NCBI RefSeq assembly: GCF_038502225.1
Contig: NC_091341.1
Span: 7,677,035 to 7,741,034, forward strand
DNA: 64,000 bases
Direction: 5' to 3'
Source of the DNA: Cherax quadricarinatus
Taxonomy: Eukaryota; Arthropoda; Malacostraca; Decapoda; Parastacidae
Both the position numbers and the translations under genes were made by a program. The notes beneath the pieces are model-generated. The model did no database searches and was not told the DNA's origin. It saw only the letters and a program-made list of their open reading frames with translations. Position 1 is the stretch's first letter. Each line of letters starts with the position of its first letter. Below, one piece after another: positions 56,228 through 64,000 of this stretch.

Positions 56228-57287
56228 TGGTACTGACATCATACCCATGGTGTGGGTGGTAGTAACACCATACCCATTGTGTGGGTGGTAGTAACACCAT
56301 ACCCATGGTGTGGGTGGTAGTAACACCATACCCATTGTGTGGGTGGTAGTAACACCATACCCATGGTGTGGGTGGTAGTAACACCATACCCATGGTGTGG
56401 GTGGTAGTAACACCATACCCATTGTGTGGGTGGTAGTAACACCATACCCATGGTGTGAGTCTTAGTAACACCATACCCATAGTGTGGGTGGTAGTAACAC
56501 CATACCCATGGTGTGGGTGGAAGTAACACCATACCCATGGTGTGGGTGGTAGTAACATCATACCCATGGTGTGGGTGGTAGTAACACCATACCCATGGTG
56601 TGGGTGGTAGTAACACCATACCCATGGTGTGGGTGGTAGTAACACCATACCCATTGTGTGGGTGGTAGTAACACCATACCCATGGTGTGAGTCGTAGTAA
56701 CACCATACCCATAGTGTGGGTGGTAGTAACACCATACCCATGGTGTGGGTGGAAGTAACACTATACCCATGGTGTGGGTGGTAGTAACATCATACCCATG
56801 GTGTGGGTGGTAGTAACACCATACCCATGGTGTGGGTGGTAGTAACACCATACCCATGGTGTGGGTGGTAGTAACATCATACCCATGGTGTGGGTGGCAG
56901 TAACACCATACCAATGGTGTGGGTGGTAGTAACACCATGCCCATGGTGTGGGTGGTAGTAACACCATACCCATGGTGTGGGTGGTAGTAACACCATACCC
57001 ATGATGTGGGTGGTAGTTACACCATACCCATGGTGTGGGTGGTAGTAATACCATACCCATGGTGTGGGTGGTAGTAATACTATACCCATTGTGTGGGTGG
57101 TAGTAACACCATACCTATGGTGTGGGTGGTAGTAACACCATACCCATGGTGTGGGTGGCAATACCATACATATGGTGTGGGTGGTAGTAACACGATACGC
57201 ATGGTATGGTGGTACTAACACCATACCCATGGTGAGGGTGGTAGGAACGCCATACCCATCGTGTGGGTGGTAGTAACACAATTCCCA
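56228..57287. repeat. 29-bp minisatellite (catggtgtgggtggtagtaa...), left block
   Basis: About 36 copies of accatacccatggtgtgggt plus ggtagtaac. A block spanning 56450-56550 recurs about 240 bp later (56690-56790), suggesting higher-order duplication. Minus frames such as the 211-codon one are artefacts. Confidence 0.96.
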
Positions 57288-57598
57288 TGGTGTGAAGAAG
57301 AAGAAGATTTCGTTCGGATTTTTAACCCCGGAGGGTTAGCCACCCAGGATAACCCAAGAAAGTCAGTGCGTCATCGAGGACTATCTAACTTATTTCCATT
57401 GGGGTCCTTAATCTTGTCCCCCCAGGATGCGACCCACACCAGTCGACTAACACCCAGGTACCTATTTGCTGCTAGGTGAACAGGACAACAGGTGTAAGGA
57501 AACGTGTCGAAATGTTTCCACCCGCCGGGAATCGAACCCGGGCCCTCCGTGTGTGAAGCGGGAGCTTAGCCACCAGGCCACCGGGCCTGGTAGTAGCA
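57288..57598 (-). mobile_element. Full tRNA-headed SINE inserted in the 29-bp array
   Basis: Read on the minus strand: tRNA-like head near 57598-57520 (cggtggcctggtggctaagc, B box GGTTCGATTCC), body with tgtcctgttcacctagcagc and gttagtcgactggtgtgggt, a block (ggaccccaatggaaataagt) shared with the LINE tail, and a (CTT)n-like end at 57288-57300. The same array lies on both sides. Pol III promoter boxes imply transcription from the head. No clear target duplication was seen. Confidence 0.88.
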
Positions 57599-57720
57599 CC
57601 ATACCCATGGTATGGGTGGCAGTAGCCCCATACCCATGGTGTGGATGGTACTAATACCATACCCACAGTGTTAGTGGTAACACCATACCCGTGGTGTGGG
57701 TGGTAACACCCACTTACACC
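57599..57720. repeat. 29-bp minisatellite, right block
   Basis: About four diverged copies continuing the array beyond the SINE. Confidence 0.85.
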
Positions 57721-57809
57721 AGATTAAATTATACTGATAAAACAGTATCGTGACGAGATGTGTTGGTCAGCTCAGGTGTGTTGCTGAAGTTCTAATATTC
57801 CATTGTGTT

Positions 57810-59250
57810 GTGTCTTATATCCCATACCAGGTCATCCTTATATCCCATACCAGGTCATCCTTATATCCCATACCAGGTCATCCTTATATCCCATACCAGG
57901 TCAACCTTATATCCCATACCAAGTCATCCGTATATCCTATAACAGGTTATCCTTATATCTCATACCAGGTCATCCTCATTTCCCATGTCAGGTCATCCTT
58001 ATATCCCATACCAGGTCATCCTTATATCCCATACCAGGTCAACCTTATATCCCATACCAGGTCATCCTTATATCCTATACCAGGTCATCCTTATATCTCA
58101 TACCAGGTCATCCTTATTCCCCATACCTGATCGTCCTTATATCCCATACCAGGTCATCCTTATATCCCATACCAGGTCATCCTTATATCCCATACCAGGT
58201 CATCCTTATATCCTATACCAGGTCATCCTTATTTCCCATACCAGGCCATCCTTATATCCCATACCAGGTCATCCTTATATCCCATACCAGGTCATCCTTA
58301 TATCCTATACCAGGTCATCCTTATTTCCCATACCAGGTCATCCTTATATCCCATACCAGGTCATCCTTATTTCTCATACCAGGTCATCCTTATATCCCAT
58401 ACCAGGTCATCCTTATATCCCTAACCAGGTCATCCTTATATCCCTAACCAGGTCATCCTTATATCCCATACCAGGTCATCCTTATATCCCATACCAGGTC
58501 ATCCTTATTTCCCATACCAGGTCATCCTTATATCCCATACCAGGTCATCCTTATGTCCCTAACCAGGTCATCCTTATATCCCATACCAGATAATCCTTAT
58601 ATCGCATACCAGTTCATCCTTATATCCTATACCAGGTCATCCTTATATCCTATACCAGGTCATCCTTATATCCCTTACCAGATCATCCTTATATCTCATA
58701 CCAGATAATCCTTATATCCCATACCAGGTCATCCTTATATCCCATACCAGGTCATCCTTATATCTCATACCAGGTCATCCTTATTTCCCATACCAGGTCG
58801 TCCTTATTTCCCATACCAGGTCGTCCTTATATCCCATACCAGGTCATCCTTATACCCCATACCAGGTCATCTTTATTTCCCATACCAGGTCATCCTTATA
58901 TCCCATACCAGGTCATCCTTATATCCCTAACCAGGTCATCCTTATATCCCCTACAAGATAATCCTTATATTCCATACCAGGTCATCCTTATATCCCATAC
59001 CAGGTCATCCTTATATCCCATACCAGGTCATCCTTATATCCCATACCAAGTCATCCCTATATCCCATACCAGGTCATCCTTATTTCTCATACCAGGTTAT
59101 CCTTATATCCCATACCAGGTCGTCCTTATATCCCATACCAGGTCATCCTTATTTCCCATACCAGGTCATCCTTATTTCTCTTACCAGGTCATCCTTATAT
59201 CCCATACCAGGTCGTCCTTATATTCCATACCAGGTCATCCTTATATTGTT
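57810..59250. repeat. 23-bp minisatellite, about 62 copies
   Basis: The unit is ccataccaggtcatccttat plus atc. Variants (tttccc, ccctaac, gtcgtcc) are scattered. Plus-strand open frames of ~200 codons are artefacts. Confidence 0.97.
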
Positions 59251-59505
59251 ATGAACAACATAATTTTCAACTACGACATAAACACGACCTAAACATCAAC
59301 GTTAAGAATTATTTATATTATAAACATTAAGAAAAAAGAAATAACATTGATTGCCACACAATAAAAGGTACAACATTTGCTAACATTTCAACATTGAAGT
59401 AAATTACAACACAACATTATTTTTATAATACATATTCACTAACATTCACAAATCACAGTAAATAACATCATAATGTAGAGTCTTAGTAAGACAGAGACGT
59501 TCTGA
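59251..59505. other. AT-rich spacer
   Basis: Nothing recognised. Confidence 0.5.
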
Positions 59506-59506
59506 C

Positions 59507-59562
<56 letters not shown>
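59506..59562. repeat. (GT)n microsatellite
   Basis: About 28 GT dinucleotides. Confidence 0.96.
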
Positions 59563-59567
<5 letters not shown>

Positions 59568-59724
59568 TTTTCTTATAAAAGAGGATGGGTAAGTGTAAAT
59601 ATATGAGAATAGAGAGTAACTTGTTAAATTGTTTAATAATGATTTCTAGCTAAACTTTATCTTCCATAAGATAATTCATAGGTGTGTTTATTTTACCTTA
59701 CGCACAGGTGTTTCACACTATACA

Positions 59725-59800
59725 CAACCCGCACATAGGAGAGAGGAGCTTACGACGACGTTTCGGTCATACTTGGACCATTTACAAAGTGTCACTAACA
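59725..59800 (-). other. Penelope-type terminal block with hammerhead-like features
   Basis: On the minus strand: a short hairpin (ggtc-caagtat-gacc), then gaaacgtcgtcgtaagc. Hammerhead ribozymes occur in ends of Penelope-like elements and contain a GAAA box after a short stem. The CUGAUGA box is not recognisable here, so this is at best a degenerate ribozyme. Confidence 0.4.
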
Positions 59801-59884
59801 GAAAGGAGAGAAGCAGTACATATATGCCAGCAGACAGGGACGGGACAAAGGAGGTAGTAGGAAAGGAAACAGAGGTAGATGAAG

Positions 59885-59926
59885 AGTAGGAGGAGGAGGA
59901 GGAGGAGGTGGTAGTAGTAGTAGTAT

Positions 59927-59958
<32 letters not shown>

Positions 59959-59962
59959 GTAT

Positions 59963-60007
<45 letters not shown>

Positions 60008-60130
60008 CAGTAGTAGTAGTCAGTCAGTCAGTCAGTCAGTCAGTCAGAGACTAAGAAAGAGGAGCACTGCAAGGGAGCTAGGGGCCCACAAGGGAGCTAG
60101 GGGCCCACAAAGGAGCTAGGGGCCCACAAA
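59885..60130. repeat. (AGG)n, (GTA)n, (CAGT)n and 19-bp simple repeats
   Basis: aggagg at 59890, gtagta at 59910-60018, agtcagtc at 60018-60046, and three copies of gggagctaggggcccacaa at 60075-60130. Confidence 0.95.
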
Positions 60131-60239
60131 GGATACGAACAAAAACACAGAGAGGGAGGAATATTAATAAAGGACCAAACACCCAATGCAGAAGACAGAA
60201 AACCAAAAGGAGAAAGCGGAAGGAACAAAGGGAAAGAGG

Positions 60240-60853
60240 GAGAAGGAGAAAAAGGAATCATGTTAAGTCACGGGTGTTCTGAAGTTCGGAGCATTTTACA
60301 ATGTAATGGGAAAGGAAGGCATCTACAGAGACAAAGCCAGTCAATAGGATGACTGATCTCTAACATGACAGCAAAGAGCATTGTTGACATCGGCAACCCT
60401 AATACTACTATTGTGCTCCCTGAGTCTGTCAGAAGTGAACTGCAGTTTCTCCAAAGTACTGAAGAGGACAAGAGGAACAGGAGCATCAATAAAGGGAGGA
60501 GACGCATGAACGTGATTACTGCGAAGAGTGTTAGTCGGGCGAAAACTAAGTTTGATGTGTAAGGAACGGAGAGAGTTGTGATTAGAAAGACTGGATATGC
60601 AGGGAAGGCAGAGGACAGGAGAGTTCCCAGGAAGAGAGAGTTGGGGAGAGAAGAAAGTCCAGTTAGCACGTGAAAAGGCAGTGTTTATAAAATGTAAAGG
60701 GTAGCCAAGATGAGAAAATGAATTATGAAGAGTGGAAATTTCTGATTCAAGGAACTGAGGATCACAAATGCGGAGAGCACGGAGAAAGAGAAATAAGAAC
60801 ACTTTTCTTGACAGAGGAAGCATGATAAGAAAAGTAGTGGATGTACATGCCAC
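60240..60853 (-). pseudogene. Penelope-like element: RT end and degenerate GIY-YIG
   Basis: The minus-strand 170-codon ORF starts in the RT C-terminal region: FLFLFLRALRICDPQFLESE, then HNSFSHLGYPLHFINTAFS, the conserved 'R-A-x-R-I-C...L-GYP-x-HFI' block of Penelope RTs. LRSLHIKLSFRPTNTLRSN then leads to a damaged GIY-YIG (PVPLVLFSTLEKLQF, RLREHNSSIR, NNALCCHVRD). The GYP-type endonuclease core is lost; the last part (HPIDW) continues in another frame to 60268. The 3' noncoding region runs to the terminal block at 59725. It differs strongly in sequence from the copy at 19666. Confidence 0.8.
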
Positions 60854-60887
60854 TGTACATGGAATTTAGAGCAAAAAAAAATCATCA

Positions 60888-61644
60888 TTGCAGGCTAGAA
60901 AGGGTCATGTAACAAAGGCATACAATAAATGTTTGGAATTAATGAATCAAGAAACTGTAAATACTGATGATTTAAAATTGTATTTAGATGCTTTAGGGAA
61001 TAGATATGATTCATACAAATTATATTATAAAAAATGTGAAGGAGATTTGTTAGTAAATTGTACAGATGAGACAGAAATGGATCTTATGATTAATCAGTAT
61101 TATGAATTAGAAGAAAACATTCTTTCTTGTAAAAGTCAGGCTTTGAATAAATTAAAAGGTGTAAACCAGGCAGTTAATCTATTCCAATAAATAAGATGTC
61201 TTTTCCAAAACTCCCAGAATTATGTTTACCTGTATTTAATCCTGGAGAAAATTGGAGGAGTTTTGGTCAATTTTTAAAGCAGCTGTGCATGATAGGAGTG
61301 ATCTAACATGTGTTACTAAATTATTTTACCTCAAAGGGCAGATAAGAGGAGATGCTCACATACTGATACAAGCCTTTCCCAATGTAGATGACTCTTACAA
61401 AGAAGCAGTTGATTTGTGGAAGGTCACTTATGGCAATATAGAACAGAGTAAGTTGGATCTAGTAACTATCATTGTTATTGTAAAAACTCCAGATCACACT
61501 TACAAAGGTTTACAGCAGTTTAGAGTTAAACTGAAGAGCACTCTCGAAACTTTAAGTAATAAATATAACCTGAAGGAATCAGACTGGTTATTGAGTGTCA
61601 TTGTACAGAATAAATTAAGCTGTAAAACACTTGAATGGATCTAG
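60888..61644 (+). pseudogene. gag: BEL/Pao Gag, N-terminal and central region
   Basis: The first frame encodes ARKGHVTKAYNKCLELMNQE and a helical region to a stop at 61190. Coding resumes at 61197 (MSFPKLPELCLPVFNPGENW), shifts frame near 61245, and continues FWSIFKAAVHDRSDL, VTKLFYLKGQIRGDAHIL, the conserved BEL/Pao Gag block (DUF1759-like), to 61644. This structural protein forms particles. The annotated first codon is TTG and is not a genuine start. The stop at 61188-61190 and one indel near 61245 inactivate it. Confidence 0.82.
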
Positions 61645-62199
61645 AACAAGTATCACAAAGTTTTTTTGGTCTGGAGGAAATAAGACTAGGTCTGCAAGAA
61701 TTAATTGTTCAGTTGCAGACCAGCCAACAAACTCTTTTTAAAGATGCAACACATAATAACTCTGAGGTAACTGTCAAGTTTCACAAAGGGAAAAATTATC
61801 CCAATGTTAATAATCAGAATTCATCTACTAATAAGAGTTGCATAGGTACATATCAAGTAGCAGGAATCAGAAATAATGATTCTCCACAAGGTAAGAAGAA
61901 TAAGTAGCCCAGTTAATAAGAAACCAGTCAAAGAAAAGAGAGATTGTCTTTTCTGCAAGGGTACTCATTTTTCTAAGAATAGCAATGCATACAATTCATG
62001 GAATGATAAAGTTGAAAGATTGGAGGAACTTGACAGATGTATCAGGTGTTTAGGTAATCACAATGTAAAGGACTGTCATGCCAAATTAAACAACTGTTAT
62101 TACTGTCACAAAGGAAGACACCATATAGTCATGTGTAAGGGTCTATATGATAATGTTGATAATAATGATAATGTTGACAATCCACACAACAGTGGCTAA
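61635..62199 (+). pseudogene. gag: BEL/Pao Gag C-terminus with zinc knuckles
   Basis: Continues from Gag after a frame change at 61640 (LEQVSQSFFGLEEIRLGLQE), then another at about 61890. The second part carries CLFCKGTHFSKN, RCIRCLGNHNVKDC and CYYCHKGRHHIVMC, three cysteine/histidine clusters as in BEL/Pao Gag nucleocapsid regions. The reading ends at 62199. Confidence 0.8.
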
Positions 62200-62309
62200 T
62201 GTAAAAATTGCTGCTAATGTTAATAATGATGGTTCTGCTGAAGTAGCCTTACCTGTGTTACAGGTAAAAAATTGATAATAAAAGGCATAAATAAAAAAAC
62301 GTAACTGCA

Positions 62310-62747
62310 TTGTTCGACCAGGGATCCCAGCGTACTTTCATAAAACGTAAATGTCTTAATGGGATGAAAGTACAAATGGGAGATCCCACAACTTTAAAAT
62401 TATCTGGTTTTCTCTCAGATAAAAGGGCTCAATTGTATGACACTGTTTATGTAACTGTCAGGTTGGGCAATGAGAAAAAACGTATTAATGCAGTAATTGT
62501 AGATATGCTCCCAGAGAAAGCATCTACAATAGGGCTTAGTAAAGCTACAGAAAGACTTTCACATAATGTAAATTTAGCACCTTCTGGTGTAAATGATGAT
62601 TCTGTAGGCCCAATAAATATTTTGATAGGTAGTGACTATTATGCCTCCTTTGTAGAGGGTATGGTAAAGAAATGTGGTGTCACCCTTTTAAAGACTGCAG
62701 GAGGTCATGTAATGTATGGTAGGATTCCTCGTAATAATAATGCATAA
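62310..62747 (+). pseudogene. pol: BEL/Pao aspartic protease region
   Basis: Begins close to the active site: LFDQGSQRTFIKRK. DQG replaces the more usual DT/SG, a variant I recall for Pao-type proteases, so activity is uncertain. VGPINILIGSDYYASFVEG supplies the second protease motif. The true upstream start lies before a frame break at about 62280. Confidence 0.75.
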
Positions 62748-62846
62748 CTAGAGGAAACTATAAATACTATCACTGTGTCTTACTCATGAAATCGTGCCCC
62801 AATATAATTCTTCCATAGAGGATGGTTTTGAGCCAGTGCATAAATT

Positions 62847-64000
62847 GTGCGAATTAGACAGCATGGAATAAATGTAAATGAAGAAAGTCCAGACGATTCT
62901 TTTACTCAGGAACAATACCTGAGAGATGTAAAATTTGAATCTGGACAATACTGGGTACGACTTCCGTGGAGACTGAACCATCCAGAATTGCCCACTAATT
63001 ACAGAATGGCATATGAACAATTAAATGCTCAGCTCCGCGAACTGAGTAAGACACCAGAATTGTTGACTGCCTATAATGATATAATTAATGAAGAATTAAT
63101 TAATAAATTTATAGAAGAGGTACCTCCTGAGGAAGCCAAAATTTATGGTCACTATTTGCCACATCACGGAGTGAAGGAGGATTCTAAGACCACTCCTCTG
63201 AGAATTGTGTTTAATTGTAGTGCCAGGAGTAACAAAAATGTACCTAGTTGAAATGACTGATGACAGGTCCGTCGTTGACGGAAAAATTAGGAGATATCTT
63301 ATTAAATTTCAGGGTGAAGAATTACGCCTTTACGGCTGACATAAATAAAGCTTTCCTAAGAGTGGGTTTACAAGAGGCTGACCGGGATTGTACCCGCTTC
63401 TCATGGCCTGAGAATCCTATTGACCCACTTAGCCCTCTGAAAACCTTTCGCTTTAGGAGCGTAGTATTTGGTGCTACATCCAGTCCGTTCCTACTTCAAG
63501 CGACGATAAATGCACACCTTAAATGTACGGGAAGTCCATTGAGTAAATTAATGAGCAAGCAATTTTATGTGGACAATTTCCTGGGTGTGACGTCAACTGA
63601 AGAGGAACTGTTAATGACTTATGGAGAGGCTAATAAAATAATGCAAAGTGCAAATATGCCTCTGAGGGAATGGAATAGTAATTTGTCCAAATTAAATGAC
63701 AAAATAAGTAAAGATTACCCTGGAGATGAAGTACCAAAATGTAGTAATGTGTGGGGATTAACTTGGGATACTGAGAAAGATTTGTTAATGTTAAAACCTA
63801 ATAATTACAGTATGCTCAATAAATTAACTAAGAGAGTCTTGATTGCTGAAGTTTCCAGAAGTTTTGATCCACTAGGCTTAGTGTCACCCCTTACTATAAG
63901 AGGGAAATTGTTAATACAAGAAGCATGGAAGCTTGAATGTGCTTGGGATGAAACTCTACCTGAGGAATTCATTAACAGGTGGGATGAATTAATTGGTGAT
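62847..64000 (+). pseudogene. pol: BEL/Pao reverse transcriptase, partial
   Basis: First segment to 63251: QYWVRLPWRLNHPELPTNY, YLPHHGVKED, TPLRIVFNCSARS. After a frame change an open frame runs from 63257 to the window edge (248 codons, no stop): GPSLTEKLGDILLNFRV, FTADINKAFLRVGL (motif A), VVFGATSSPFLLQATI (motif B), FYVDNFLGV (motif C, YVDN as often seen in Pao), then FDPLGLVSPLTIRGKLLIQE of the post-RT region. The RT core is intact apart from the frame break at ~63250. Confidence 0.88.

Larger units (their letters stand above)
60888..64000 (+). mobile_element. BEL/Pao LTR retrotransposon, 5' LTR absent, runs off the window
   Basis: The plus-strand order is gag, zinc knuckles, protease, RT, as in BEL/Pao. 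No LTR precedes it: the Penelope-like fragment ends at 60853. At least five frameshifts or stops. The RNase H/integrase part would lie beyond 64000. Confidence 0.9.

Noticed and set aside
56106..57281. Repetitive His/Tyr/Trp-rich minus frames
   Set aside because: Products of the 29-bp minisatellite; no start context or unique domain.

Overview
The window looks like repeat-rich nuclear DNA of a decapod crustacean, most likely a crayfish or lobster. That is an inference. It rests on interspersed repeats I recognise as typical of decapod genomes, on the mix of element classes (Ty3/Gypsy, BEL/Pao, Penelope-like, RTE and other non-LTR elements, tRNA-headed SINEs, Tigger-like DNA transposons) and on very long minisatellites. 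I found no host protein-coding gene. The one convincing non-mobile gene candidate is a tRNA-like gene on the minus strand at 32692-32763.

Layout, 0-16.6 kb. A short 17-bp tandem repeat and a (TA)n-bounded short element lead into a non-LTR element whose ORF1 (PHD finger, then a 12-residue repeat) has been rearranged into two large imperfect palindromes. Both have exactly the same 18-nt loop (2169-2186 and 9447-9464). A young Ty3/Gypsy-type LTR element (2330-8718, minus strand, 5-bp target duplication) sits inside one arm. The ORF1 repeat array (9534-11720) continues in frame into the endonuclease end, RT (11721-13855) and RNase H start. A second, minus-strand non-LTR element with a complete RNase H domain abuts it (14130-15236). 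A decayed minus-strand ORF of unknown function follows.

Layout, 16.6-38.9 kb. This part is mostly satellite DNA. It holds a 25-bp minisatellite that reverses orientation at 17594, a Penelope-like GIY-YIG endonuclease end (19666-20151), a 20+20-bp minisatellite with a higher-order period of about 750 bp, and arrays with units of 50, about 18-23, 29, 85 and 63 bp. Two homologous hairpin-forming segments lie in opposite orientation at 26951 and 35800, each beside related arrays, which suggests an old inverted duplication. The tRNA-like gene is here.

Layout, 39-54 kb. This is a cluster of non-LTR elements, mostly on the minus strand: a 3' fragment (39580-40100), a nearly complete RTE-type element (40093-43255), a 3'-truncated ORF1+ORF2 element (43256-46330), and RT/tail fragments (46880-48500). 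After these come Tigger-like remnants, SINEs and several copies of one LINE 3' tail.

Layout, 54-64 kb. There are arrays of 27, 29 and 23 bp (the 29-bp array split by a SINE), a degenerate Penelope-like fragment (60240-60853, minus), and a frameshifted BEL/Pao element that runs off the right edge (60888-64000).

Almost every coding region carries frameshifts or stops. The genes therefore work together only as remnants of separate transposition systems (gag-protease-integrase-RNase H; endonuclease-RT; GIY-YIG-RT). The freshest copy appears to be the Gypsy-type element, whose LTRs differ at about a dozen sites plus one small indel by eye.
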